From positions 15,684-79,683 of the forward strand of contig JAEYAR010000038.1 of assembly GCA_023404715.1 (NCBI GenBank): a stretch of DNA of 64,000 nucleotides, written 5' to 3'. The notes under the pieces are model-generated. The model did not search any database. It saw only the letters and a program-made list of their open reading frames with translations, and was not told the DNA's origin. Every line of letters begins with the position of its first letter. The stretch's first letter is position 1. The position numbers and the translations under genes were made by a program. Shown one piece after another: positions 44,506 through 53,108 of this stretch. This DNA comes from Bacillota bacterium. GTDB taxonomy: Bacteria; Bacillota; Clostridia; Christensenellales; Aristaeellaceae.

Positions 44506-46752
44506 TCAGCGCACGCGCATTTCCGTTCCGTCCGCGTGCAATATGACGTGGTAGGGCAAGTCGCTGTCCGTCTCCACCTGTACGCCCGACGGCGTCCGCG
44601 TGAGCGCATACGCAGCCGCGGTATTGCCGCCCAGGTCCGGCACGGTCACGAATGTGGTCTCGCCCACCTCCAGCTCGTATACGTGCAGCGTCACCCCGTC
44701 CGCATAGTCGTAATCCGGCCGGTCGCGAAGGGCGCCCACCGCAAGCACCGCGCCCTCGCGCACCATGAGCGGCAGGGTCATAAAACCGTGCGTCTCTCTT
44801 TGCCAGCGGCCGCCCCGCGCCGTCTTGCCGGTGAGCAGGTTCGTCCACTTCCCCTCCGGCAGGTAATAGTCCACATGTCCGTCCGCATGCATGACGGGCG
44901 CTACGAGCAGGTCGCCGCCCAGCATGTATTGGCGCTCCAGCGTGTCGCACGCCGGGTCGTCTGGAAACTCCATAAACATGGGCCGCAGCACCGGATACCC
45001 GTTTTCGTGCGCCTGCGCCGCGAGACCGTACAGATAGGGCATCAGGCTGCACTTGAGCTTCGTAAACCGGCGCACGACCTCCACCGCCTCCTCGTCGAAG
45101 AGCCAGGGAACGCGGTAGCTCGAGGAGCCGTGCAATCGGCTGTGGCTGCTCAGCAGCCCGAACGCGGCCCAACGCTTATACACGTCTGCCGGCGCGGTCT
45201 GCTCAAAGCCGGAGATGTCGTGGCTCCAAAAAGCGAACCCGCTCGCGGCCAGCGACAGCCCCGCGCGCAGCGTCTCCGCCATAGAGGGATAGGAGGCGCT
45301 GTTGTCGCCGCCCCAGTGCGCGGGGTACATCTGCCCGCCCGCCGTCGCGCTGCGGGCGAAGAGCACCGCCTCGCCTGCGCCGCGCTCTCGCTCCAGCAGC
45401 TCGAACACCATCCGATTGTACAGGTGCGTGTAATAGTTGTGCATGCCCAGCGGCTCGCTGCCGTCGTGGTAGCGTACGCCGCGCACCGGGATGCGCTCGC
45501 CAAAATCCGTCTTGAAGCAGTCTACCCCCATGTCGAGCAGGCGCTTGAGGTAGCCGCAGTACCACGCCCGCGCATGCGGGTTCGTCACGTCTACGATGCC
45601 CATGCCCGCCTGCCACAGGTCGGTCTGCCAGACGCCGCCGTCTTCACGGGCGATCAGGTAGCCGCTACGCATTCCTTCCTCGAAGAGCGGGCTCTCCTGC
45701 GCGATGTAGGGATTGATCCACACGCAGATGCGCAGCCCCCGCGCCTTATAGCGCGCCAGCATGCCCGCCGGGTCGGGGAACGTATCCGTATCCCAGGTAA
45801 AATCACACCAGTTGTAGCCCTTCATCCAAAAACAGTCGAAGTGGAATACGTGAAGGGGGATATCTCTGTCGGCCATGCCCTGGATAAAGGAGGAGGTCGT
45901 CTGCTCGTCGTACGAGGTGGTAAAGCTCGTCGTCAGCCACAGGCCGAACGACCACGCGGGCGGCAGCGCGGGCCTGCCGGTCAGGCGCGTATACTTCTCT
46001 ATGACTTCCTTGGGCGTCGGGCCGTAGATCACGTAGTAGCGCAGGCTCTCCCCTTCGGTCGAGAATTGCACGCGCTCGACCTTCTCGCTCGCCACCTCAA
46101 AGGATACGTCCCCCGTGTCCTCGACAAACACGCCGTATCCCCGGTTGGTCATATAAAACGGCACGTTCTTGTAGGCCTGCTCGCTGGCCGTGCCCCCGTC
46201 GGCGTTCCACATGTCCACCGACTGCCCGTTCTTGACGAAGGGGCCAAAGCGCTCGCCCAGGCCGTATACGCACTCGCCCACGTCCAGCGTCAGCGATTCG
46301 CTCATGTATACGCGGCCCGTCTCCTTGTCTTTCGCGTGCGCCATGGCGCGCTCGCCGCTCTGCGTGAGGATTCTGCCGTCGGCCTCGTAGCGCACCTGCC
46401 AGCCTCTGGGGGCCTTGCGCACCCGCGCCGTAAGCTGACCGCTGCGGATGAAGGCCGTCTCCTCATCCTCCCCCGTTTCCACCGCAGGGCGCTCATCCTT
46501 CGTCTCAAAATGCGGGCGGCTTTGTTTTTCCCCTTTGAAATGCACGATCTGAACCGCGACGACGTCCTCCATGGGCGATGTAAATGTGACGGTGAGCGCG
46601 GCCGCGTTCAGGGTATCGCCGCGCGTCTCCACGTGCTTGGTCGGCGCGAGCACCGAAAGGCAGCCGTCCTTCCTGCGCGTGCGGTACCATTCCGTCGCGT
46701 AGTGCATTTCAAATTCAGGCCGGATCAGCCAATATCCATTCGTAAAGCGCAT
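44506..46752 (-). CDS. yicI: Alpha-xylosidase, GH31 (YicI type)
   Basis: 748 residues, close to E. coli YicI. ATG 46752 with GAGGAGG 8 bases upstream; a 27-codon longer frame lacks a ribosome site. It removes alpha-linked xylose from xyloglucan-type oligosaccharides, in the cytoplasm (no leader peptide). Motifs: LGERFGPFVKNGQ, DCFKTDFGERIP with the nucleophile Asp (the GERIP continuation distinguishes alpha-xylosidase from alpha-glucosidase), WGGDNSASYPSMAE with the acid/base Asp, SGFAFWSHDISGFE and FGLLSSHSRLHGSSSYRVPW. No transporter is adjacent. Confidence 0.93.
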   Translation of the reverse strand: MRFTNGYWLIRPEFEMHYATEWYRTRRKDGCLSVLAPTKHVETRGDTLNAAALTVTFTSPMEDVVAVQIVHFKGEKQSRPHFETKDERPAVETGEDEETAFIRSGQLTARVRKAPRGWQVRYEADGRILTQSGERAMAHAKDKETGRVYMSESLTLDVGECVYGLGERFGPFVKNGQSVDMWNADGGTASEQAYKNVPFYMTNRGYGVFVEDTGDVSFEVASEKVERVQFSTEGESLRYYVIYGPTPKEVIEKYTRLTGRPALPPAWSFGLWLTTSFTTSYDEQTTSSFIQGMADRDIPLHVFHFDCFWMKGYNWCDFTWDTDTFPDPAGMLARYKARGLRICVWINPYIAQESPLFEEGMRSGYLIAREDGGVWQTDLWQAGMGIVDVTNPHARAWYCGYLKRLLDMGVDCFKTDFGERIPVRGVRYHDGSEPLGMHNYYTHLYNRMVFELLERERGAGEAVLFARSATAGGQMYPAHWGGDNSASYPSMAETLRAGLSLAASGFAFWSHDISGFEQTAPADVYKRWAAFGLLSSHSRLHGSSSYRVPWLFDEEAVEVVRRFTKLKCSLMPYLYGLAAQAHENGYPVLRPMFMEFPDDPACDTLERQYMLGGDLLVAPVMHADGHVDYYLPEGKWTNLLTGKTARGGRWQRETHGFMTLPLMVREGAVLAVGALRDRPDYDYADGVTLHVYELEVGETTFVTVPDLGGNTAAAYALTRTPSGVQVETDSDLPYHVILHADGTEMRVR

Positions 46753-46858
46753 GGGTAAAGCCTCCTCGTCGTTTTTTGCTGCTGCGTCCATTATAGCGCA
46801 TGCAGCGCGCCGGATAAAGAGCGCCGTATGCAAATCGCAGAATCCTATCGCGCCTTGC

Positions 46859-47794
46859 CTATAGGCCCGTATAGAGGGTAGCCATATCTTGTATTCTACG
46901 CCTTAATTCTTCGCGGACATGCAAAGGCGCCAAACACTCGCATTTATCCCCAAAGCCCAAAAGAATATCGTAGTAATATTCGTTCTCAATGAAAGGGAAA
47001 TCCACAATGTAATGCGCGTCGCCGTCTGGCGAAAAATCCTCATAAGCGCAAAAATCAAGCGCTCTATCCATCACGGATTGATGAAAGCGGATTTTGGCCT
47101 TTATTTGCACGGCCGTCAAAGCATCGTCAAGATGAAGCAGGGGCTTCTGACAAGCGCGTGGCGTGAAGGTTCCCGCTTTCATTCGTATGTTTGACATGCG
47201 GGATAATCTGAATAATCGGTAATCATTTCGCATGTAGCAATACCCATGTAAATACCAGCGGCTGCTTTTCAACACAAGCTGATATGGCTCGACTGTACGT
47301 GCCGTTTTATTCCAGTGGTGGGCGACATAATCAAAGGCCAGCAGCTTGTTTTCCCGCAAAGCGGATTGGATCATTTCGAAACAGGGTTGTATGCTGCAGG
47401 GGCCCATCCACGGAGTTATATCTACACATAGCTGATTTACCTTTAACTCAATGCTCTCCGCCCTGTCGGCGGGAATGAAACGCTTGACCTTTGCAAGCGC
47501 CCGCACCAACTCGTTACCACGTATCATGCCCGAAAGACTGGAAAGCCCCATCAAGATAGCGGATAGATCGTCAGCCGTAAAAAGCTTTTGATCCAATTTG
47601 TACTCCGGCATGACCTCAAAACCCCCGCCCACTCCCGATATCCCGCGAACAGGGATGTCCGCCATGTTGATAGCGTCTATGTCTCGGTAGATGGTGCGGA
47701 GCGAAACTTCAAACATATCCGCTAATTCCTGTGCGCCTATCCGTCTTTTTTCGAGGAGTATCATAATCATGCTAACAAGCCTGTCTATTTTCAT
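46859..47794 (-). CDS. DeoR-type HTH/WYL-domain transcriptional regulator
   Basis: 311 residues from ATG 47794 (AAGGCGG 7 bases upstream). N-terminal winged helix (RLVSMIMILLEKRRIGAQEL, FEVSLRTIYRDIDAIN) is followed by a WYL sensor domain with LLAFDYVAHHWNKTARTVEP, YQLVLKSSRWYLHGYC and FRLSRMSNIRM. The C-terminal WCX part ends GFGDKCECLAPLHVREELRR. WYL regulators respond to nucleic-acid-like or small ligands. Divergent from the DJ-1/PfpI gene (106-base gap), a common arrangement, so that gene is its probable target. Confidence 0.9.
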   Translation of the reverse strand: MKIDRLVSMIMILLEKRRIGAQELADMFEVSLRTIYRDIDAINMADIPVRGISGVGGGFEVMPEYKLDQKLFTADDLSAILMGLSSLSGMIRGNELVRALAKVKRFIPADRAESIELKVNQLCVDITPWMGPCSIQPCFEMIQSALRENKLLAFDYVAHHWNKTARTVEPYQLVLKSSRWYLHGYCYMRNDYRLFRLSRMSNIRMKAGTFTPRACQKPLLHLDDALTAVQIKAKIRFHQSVMDRALDFCAYEDFSPDGDAHYIVDFPFIENEYYYDILLGFGDKCECLAPLHVREELRRRIQDMATLYTGL

Positions 47795-47900
47795 CCAACA
47801 GCCGCCTTCAATCCTAATCGCTGCCATATAGTTGTCAACAATTGCATGGTACAATAAAGCCGATAACAAATCAATCCGATAATCAATGAGGAGGTTATTT

Positions 47901-48539
47901 ATGTCTAATATCTATGTTTACGTCCTTGATTCTTTAGCAGACTGGGAGATAGGCTATGTTACCGCGGAGCTTCATTCCGGCCGATTTTTCAAGAAGGGCG
48001 CCCCTAGCCTCACGCTCAAAACAGTCGGTTATGCTCATGCGCCAATCCGAACGATGGGGGGACTGACAATCGTGCCCGATTGCTCGATTGACGACATCGT
48101 TGTGGGGGAGACGAGCGTATTGATCTTGTCGGGAGCAGATAGATGGAATGACCCGCAGCATGGCGCTATCATCGAAAAAGCAAAGGAATTTCTCTCTTTA
48201 GGCGCTACGGTATGTGCAATTTGTGGGGCAACCGCTGCCCTTGCGGACTTCAAGCTATTGGATGCGCGTCCGCATACCAGCAACGGACCGGGATTTCTCG
48301 AAAGGATCTCTCCCCGCTATAAGGGGCAAAGCTTTTATATAGACAAGCCGTCGGTAGCAGATAACAACCTGATTACCGCCGGTTGTGCCGGCGCTTTGTT
48401 ATGGACGAAACAAATTATAGGGCGTTTAGGCGTCTTTGAAACGAACACATTGGAAGCCTGGTATGACTATTTCAGCTCCGGTAAGCCTGAGCATTTCTTT
48501 GCCCTCATGCAAACTTTGCCGTCCGGCGATGAAAACTGA
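47901..48539 (+). CDS. DJ-1/PfpI-family protein (class I glutamine amidotransferase fold)
   Basis: 212 residues; GAGGAGG 6 bases before the ATG. DJ-1/PfpI landmarks are the N-terminal YVYVLDSLADWEIGYV, Glu in that strand, LILSGADRWND and the nucleophile elbow VCAICGATAAL with the active Cys; a His follows in DARPHTSNGPG. Family members are deglycases, chaperones or proteases, with the real activity unknown in this branch. Cytoplasmic. Opposite the WYL regulator, with a terminator downstream. Confidence 0.88.
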   Translation: MSNIYVYVLDSLADWEIGYVTAELHSGRFFKKGAPSLTLKTVGYAHAPIRTMGGLTIVPDCSIDDIVVGETSVLILSGADRWNDPQHGAIIEKAKEFLSLGATVCAICGATAALADFKLLDARPHTSNGPGFLERISPRYKGQSFYIDKPSVADNNLITAGCAGALLWTKQIIGRLGVFETNTLEAWYDYFSSGKPEHFFALMQTLPSGDEN

Positions 48540-48571
48540 CAGATCACGGGCAATCGATCTTACATGTAGTA

Positions 48572-48608
48572 AAACGGGCATATCGCGGATGAGACGATAT
48601 GCCCGTTT
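48572..48608. terminator. Bidirectional terminator after DJ-1/PfpI gene
   Basis: AAACGGGCATATCG pairs perfectly with CGATATGCCCGTTT around a 9-base loop (48572-48608). The A and T ends suit termination in both directions. Confidence 0.75.
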
Positions 48609-48669
48609 GCTCTATATCCTTATGCGTCGCTTCCTGTCGAAAGCGCTTTTGACTTAGCGCGCTAACGCC

Positions 48670-49434
48670 TTACAGCACCTTGAACGAGTTTCTTACCTCG
48701 CGGTAGATATCCCCGTAGAAGTTATAGTAGTTCGCGACCGTCGAATACCGGATCTGGTAAAGCGCCTGATCCTTGGCCACGACGCCCATGCGTCCGCGTA
48801 CGCTGTAGGTCTTGTTCGGGTCGGCCGGATCGGCCACGACGCCCTTATACAGGCGGTAGTAGCCCCTGCCGCCGCCCATGCTCAGCGGAGCGGAATCCTC
48901 GCTCGCGGTAAACTCGAGGAAGTCGGCGCCCAGCTCCTGAATGGAGATGTCGAGCTGATCCTTCGCGTCGTCGGACGACTGCTTGGTGCCCTTCGACTGC
49001 TTGACGATCGTGATGCGCGTCGGGTACCCGCCGTCCTCGCGCAGGCCCGCCTCGCCAGCCGGCTCGACAAACTGGATAAACTCTGGCACCGTGCCGGGCG
49101 TCTGAATCCAGGTGCTCGGCTTTTTAAACTCGACGCCGACCGCGCTGGAGCTAAACAGGTCGTACGTCACCTCGGCCCGGGGCTCTGGCGTCGAGGTCGG
49201 CATGTCGATCGGGTCGATCGGCACGGGCGTCTGCCCCGGCTCCGTCGGATCCAGCGGGGGCATGTCCGTGTTGATGGTCGGATCCTGCGTCGGCTCAGGC
49301 GAAGGGGACGGCGTCGGCGAGGGCGAGGCCGTGGGGATCGGCGTCGGCGTCGTATCCGGCAGGCCCAGCGCCTGGCAACCGGACAGCGCGAGCGCGCATA
49401 CGAGCAACGCGGCGATCAGGATTACACGCTTCAT
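48670..49434 (-). CDS. Lipoprotein of unknown function with Pro/Thr/Ser linker
   Basis: 254 residues. MKRVILIAALLVCALALSGC is a lipoprotein signal with lipobox LSGC at residue 20. Next comes a low-complexity linker (TPTPIPTASPSPTPSPSPEP and on to about residue 85), which would hold the domain away from the membrane. The C-terminal domain (about 90-254) has FSSSAVGVEFKKPSTWIQTP and ends YYNFYGDIYREVRNSFKVL, like the PsbP-related/DUF domains that follow such linkers in clostridia; no firm family. GGAGG is 11 bases before the ATG. Single gene. Confidence 0.78.
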   Translation of the reverse strand: MKRVILIAALLVCALALSGCQALGLPDTTPTPIPTASPSPTPSPSPEPTQDPTINTDMPPLDPTEPGQTPVPIDPIDMPTSTPEPRAEVTYDLFSSSAVGVEFKKPSTWIQTPGTVPEFIQFVEPAGEAGLREDGGYPTRITIVKQSKGTKQSSDDAKDQLDISIQELGADFLEFTASEDSAPLSMGGGRGYYRLYKGVVADPADPNKTYSVRGRMGVVAKDQALYQIRYSTVANYYNFYGDIYREVRNSFKVL

Positions 49435-49573
49435 AACTGGTAATACCTCCGTTTCGCCCCCTTGAGCTTCTTGGCCAGCCCAAATCAGAGGAGGCGGGAT
49501 TTTTCACCCAATTTCAGGGCATTCCCGCCCTGTCTCTATGAGCATTGTAACAGGCCGGGGCCCGAATGTCAAC

Positions 49574-49602
49574 TTGTCACCCCGCCCCTGTCGCGCTATA
49601 AT
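49574..49602 (+). promoter_or_regulatory. Promoter of the DUF1919/SH3 unit
   Basis: TTGTCA (49574-49579) and TATAAT (49597-49602), spacer 17, about 56 bases before the ATG at 49659. Confidence 0.7.
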
Positions 49603-49658
49603 GGTGCTAACGTATAATACGCGAAAAGAGATCAAAATCCTGCATCGGGGGGCCTATA

Positions 49659-50357
49659 ATGGATAAGGATAGCTTCAAACGTTTTTTGGGCGACCGTCTG
49701 CTGCGAGCGTGGTGGCGCTTGCGCAAACGCATTGAGCGCGCGCACAAGGGCCTGCGCCGCGCAGCGCTGCGCAACCGGCGTTTCACGGTGCTCTCCAACA
49801 ATTGCTTCGGCGGCTTCGTCTACCAGCGCTATCGCCTTCCCTATCTTACGCCGACCGTCGGGCTCTTTTTCATGCCGGAGGACTATCTGCGGCTGCTGAG
49901 CGATCCTAAGCGTTACTTCGCCCTGCCCCTTTGCTTCATCGAGCCGCATAAGGCCCGCTATGCGCAGGCGCTGGCCCTGCAGGACCCGTCCTACGGCAGC
50001 TATCCGGTCGCGCGTCTGGACGACGTGGAGGTCTACTTCATGCACTATGCCTCCGAACAGGAGGCGCGCGAAAAATGGCAGCGGCGCTGCGCGCGCATCG
50101 AGTGGGACAATCTCCTCGTCAAGTTCTGCGACCAAAACGGCGCGACGCCGGATCAATTGCGCGCCTTTGACGCGCTGCCCTATCCCAACAAGGTCTGCTT
50201 CACCGCGCGGCCTTATCCGCAGGTTCGGTGCGCCGTCTTTCTGCGCAGGGACGAAGGCCAGCCCTGCGTGCGCGCCGAGACGGAGGAGCTGTATTTTGCC
50301 AGGGACTATCCGCTCACGCGCGTGCTGAACCGCATGCGAAAAAAAGCGCCCGGTTGA
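49659..50357 (+). CDS. DUF1919-family protein (polysaccharide-associated)
   Basis: 232 residues with GGGGGG 6 bases before the ATG. After a basic N-terminus, FTVLSNNCFGGFVYQRYRLP and YLTPTVGLFFMPEDYLRLL are the hallmark of DUF1919. Members occur in capsule and exopolysaccharide loci; the activity is unknown. Later RYAQALALQDPSYGSYPVAR, YFMHYASEQEAREKWQRR and NKVCFTARPYP agree. No signal peptide. It precedes the secreted SH3-type gene at 50416 by 58 bases and may share its transcript. Confidence 0.82.
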   Translation: MDKDSFKRFLGDRLLRAWWRLRKRIERAHKGLRRAALRNRRFTVLSNNCFGGFVYQRYRLPYLTPTVGLFFMPEDYLRLLSDPKRYFALPLCFIEPHKARYAQALALQDPSYGSYPVARLDDVEVYFMHYASEQEAREKWQRRCARIEWDNLLVKFCDQNGATPDQLRAFDALPYPNKVCFTARPYPQVRCAVFLRRDEGQPCVRAETEELYFARDYPLTRVLNRMRKKAPG

Positions 50358-50415
50358 GCAGGATTTTCCAAGTTTCATCCGTCTCATCTATAGAACGAGG
50401 AGGAGGAGAATCGTC

Positions 50416-51531
50416 ATGAAACGACTATGTCTTCTTTGTGCTGCGACCGCTCTTTGCCTTATCTCTGCCGTCTGCGCCGCGCAAAGCGTCCCCCTTCCGC
50501 CGGACATCGGCGAAACGCTCGGCGCGCAGTATTCCGAATATGGGGTGCTCGCAGCGGATAGCGCCCTAACGGAGGGCGAGCCGCGCGCATACGCCGCTTT
50601 GGCCCTCACCTCGGAAAGCAAAGACGTGCTGACCGTCTTCCAGGATAAGGGCGGCTACGCGCTGGTGGCGGCGAGCGAAACGGCCCTGCGTCCAGGGGGC
50701 GGGCCGCTCGAGCTGAAGGCGTCGGATCAGGGCTTTATCGACACGCTTTACACCGGCGATACAAACGGGCGCCCCTATGGCGACCGCATCCAATACCGTT
50801 ATCATCCGGACACAGGGCTGACGCTCTACTACGCGGAACGGCTCACCCTGCTGCCGGGCGAAGAATGGGCTATGCGCAGCATGCTGGTGCTCGACGACGG
50901 CGACCTGGTTCAGGTTCGCAGCGAGCGGCAAAACAGCGCGCGCCAGCGCATTACCATGGCGCAAACCTGGCTCGTAGACGCCCACGGCGCGCAGGCGCCC
51001 GACGTCAGAACCGCCGATCGGTGGCTTGCCGGCGCGCTGCCCGAAGGACCGACCTATCTGCTCGAACTGCCTGACGAGCAGCGCATCCGCCTCGCATCGC
51101 ATGCGGACGTCTACACCGGACCGGGCGAAGACTACCTGCGCCTTGAGGAGCCGTTGAGGGCTTTGAAGGCGGGGGACGAGGTCGGCCTCTGCGGTTTTGA
51201 AGGCAGTTGGGCGCTGATTCGCTACGCAAGCGACGATCCGGTGACGGGCTATTTCGGCTACGTGCCGCGCATATGCCTACCGGAGGGGACCCAAGCCCCG
51301 GCGCTCGAGCTGGCCTACGCGCCGATGGAGGCAAGTAAAGCCTATACCGTATACGACGCGCTCTTTGCGGACGGCGTTTACAACGGCGCGACGGCGCTGG
51401 CCCGCGTAGAGCTGGGAGAAGAAGCGGAGCTCACCTATCTCTTCTATCTGTTGGAAGGCAACGTCTGCGTGGAGCTGCGCCGCGAAGGCGAGCCGCCGCT
51501 GCGCGGTTTCCTCAATCGAACGGAGCTATAA
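50416..51531 (+). CDS. Secreted protein with SH3-like domain
   Basis: 371 residues; GAGGAGGAG just upstream. Signal peptide LCLLCAATALCLISAVCAAQ (about 4-23). The N-terminal half is unassigned (AALALTSESKDVLTVFQDKG onward; beta-rich). At about 225-290 an SH3-type unit starts IRLASHADVYTGPGEDYLRL and contains WALIRYASDDPVTGYFGYVP. The end ELTYLFYLLEGNVCVELRRE is beta-rich too. Probably exported; may interact with cell wall. Followed by the first copy of the structured repeat. Confidence 0.75.
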   Translation: MKRLCLLCAATALCLISAVCAAQSVPLPPDIGETLGAQYSEYGVLAADSALTEGEPRAYAALALTSESKDVLTVFQDKGGYALVAASETALRPGGGPLELKASDQGFIDTLYTGDTNGRPYGDRIQYRYHPDTGLTLYYAERLTLLPGEEWAMRSMLVLDDGDLVQVRSERQNSARQRITMAQTWLVDAHGAQAPDVRTADRWLAGALPEGPTYLLELPDEQRIRLASHADVYTGPGEDYLRLEEPLRALKAGDEVGLCGFEGSWALIRYASDDPVTGYFGYVPRICLPEGTQAPALELAYAPMEASKAYTVYDALFADGVYNGATALARVELGEEAELTYLFYLLEGNVCVELRREGEPPLRGFLNRTEL

Positions 51532-51540
51532 AACACATTT

Positions 51541-51806
51541 CGCCCGGCTATAAAAGCCGGGCGGATACTGGCCGTCGACAAAGTCGACGGCCTCGTGCAA
51601 AATGAAGGATCATTTTGCACGAAGATCACGGGAGATGTTTTCCTGCGCAAATGCTACGCATTTGACTACGGAAAACGCCCCGCCCGACCGGCAGAGCCGG
51701 TCGATACGAACTCATATAAAGGGGAGTCCTCCCCTTCATGCATCCCCAATGAAGTGACTGGGGTTTTTCAGCAGTCTGTTCCGCCCGGCTATAAAAGCCG
51801 GGCGGA
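51541..51806. repeat. Structured dispersed repeat, copy 1, between duplicated hairpins
   Basis: The core (about 51568-51780) is near-identical to 59204-59412. It is made of successive hairpins: GGCCGTCGAC/GTCGACGGCC, TCGTGCAAAATGA/TCATTTTGCACGA, GCAAATGC/GCATTTG, CGACCGGC/GCCGGTCG, GGGGAG/CTCCCC and CCCCA/TGGGG with a T run. The core is sandwiched between two copies of a local hairpin (CGCCCGGCT/AGCCGGGCG at 51541-51564 and again at 51782-51805). It fills the gap between convergent genes. No transposase and no convincing protein. It may be a non-autonomous mobile element or a structured RNA. Confidence 0.8.
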
Positions 51807-51810
51807 TGTT

Positions 51811-52884
51811 TTACGCGTCCTCACGGACGGAGAACTTATACACCGTAGTATAGTCATACTTCGCGCCTGCTTTCAATACGCAGGAGGGAAAGTCAGGCTG
51901 GTTGGGCGAATCGGGGAAGAACTGCGTCTCCAGGCACAGGCCGCTGTGGGGCGCGTAGCGCACGCCGTCCTTTGCGTCGAATTCGCACTCGAGCATGTTT
52001 CCGCCGTAGAACTGTACGCCCGGCATGTCGGTAAACGTCTCCATCACGCGGCCGCTCCTCGGGTCGTATAGCTCTACCGCTTTGCTGATCCCTTCGCCCT
52101 CGCGGGCGATGACGAAATTATGGTCGTAGCCCTTGCCGAAGCGCAGCTGCTCGTCCTCATCCATGCGCGCAAGTCCGTCCGCGATGCGCCGGCTGCCGCG
52201 CAGATCAAACGGCGTGCACTCCACCGGCCGCAGCTCGCCCGTAGGGATACAATCGCTGCCGACGACGGTAAAGCGGTCGGCGTTGATCTGTATGTAATGG
52301 TCGTTCACCGTGCCGCCGGCATGGCCCGCAAGGTTGAAATAGCAATGGTTGGTCAGGTTGACGACCGTATCCTTATCGCTCACGGCTTCGTAGTGCAGCG
52401 AAAGCTCGTCGTCGTCGCTAAAGCAGTACGTTACGCGCACCTTCAGCGCGCCAGGGTAGCCCTCTTCGCCGTCCGCGCTTTCGCACGTCAGGATGAGGCA
52501 ATCCTGTCCCTCGTCGCTCACGGTCTCGGCCTGCCAAACCTTTTGGTTAAAGCCCGCCTTGCCGCCATGCAGCGTGTTCTCGCCCTCGTTAGCATACAGC
52601 GTATACGCCTTGCCGCTCAGTGTGAACCGGCTGTGCGCGATGCGGTTGGCGTAGCGCCCGATCAAAGCGCCCATATAGCCGGGTACATGAAGATATTTTT
52701 CCAGCGTGTCAAACCCGAGGCAAATGTCCGCCATCTCGCCGCTGCGGTCAGGCACGCGAATCGACGTCAGCGTGCCCCCATAGGTAAGGATCGATACGGA
52801 GCAGCCGCTCCGGTTGGTCAGGGTATATAAATCGACAGCTTCGCCCGAAGGCATAACGCCATACGGGGCGCGCACAATGCTCAT
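51811..52884 (-). CDS. galM: Aldose 1-epimerase
   Basis: 357 residues from ATG 52884 with AGGAG 11 bases upstream; an in-frame GTG overlaps the site. The enzyme interconverts alpha and beta anomers of galactose and other aldoses in the cytoplasm. Landmarks: GGTLTSIRVPDRSGEMADI, YMGALIGRYANRIAHSRFTL, NTLHGGKAGFNQKVW (catalytic His), VNLTNHCYFNLAGH (second His), and VQFYGGNMLECEF with the base Glu region near GLCLETQFFPDSPNQPDFPS. Single gene converging on the SH3-type gene, separated by the structured repeat. Confidence 0.93.
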   Translation of the reverse strand: MSIVRAPYGVMPSGEAVDLYTLTNRSGCSVSILTYGGTLTSIRVPDRSGEMADICLGFDTLEKYLHVPGYMGALIGRYANRIAHSRFTLSGKAYTLYANEGENTLHGGKAGFNQKVWQAETVSDEGQDCLILTCESADGEEGYPGALKVRVTYCFSDDDELSLHYEAVSDKDTVVNLTNHCYFNLAGHAGGTVNDHYIQINADRFTVVGSDCIPTGELRPVECTPFDLRGSRRIADGLARMDEDEQLRFGKGYDHNFVIAREGEGISKAVELYDPRSGRVMETFTDMPGVQFYGGNMLECEFDAKDGVRYAPHSGLCLETQFFPDSPNQPDFPSCVLKAGAKYDYTTVYKFSVREDA

Positions 52885-52995
52885 GCAGTCAGTCACTCCT
52901 TAAATGATTTTATCGAAATAGACATAAGCATGTATTCATTTTAAACGTTCCCAGTAAAATTCGCAAGGGCTTTTGCGATCTTTTAGGCTGCGGCC

Positions 52996-53023
52996 TTGAT
53001 AAATTCGCATTTTTTTGTATAAT
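52996..53023 (+). promoter_or_regulatory. Promoter of the GT-C pair
   Basis: TTGATA (52996-53001) and TATAAT (53018-53023), spacer 16, leader of about 80 bases to the ATG at 53109. Confidence 0.65.
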
Positions 53024-53108
53024 AGATGAAGATTCAAACGAAAAAGAGGCGCTATACGCGCTCTGCCCGCCCGGCGACGGATGCCATGGGCCCAGAAAGG
53101 GGAATGAA

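Noticed and set aside
44398..46758. 786-codon plus-strand frame across the alpha-xylosidase gene
   Set aside because: Shadow of the GH31 gene, whose catalytic motifs are clear on the minus strand.
51444..51650. Minus-strand frame beginning MRRKTSPVIFVQND, also found at 59008-59286
   Set aside because: It is the translation of the structured repeat. The two copies diverge in frame use outside it, the reading runs into neighbouring genes and no ribosome site is present.
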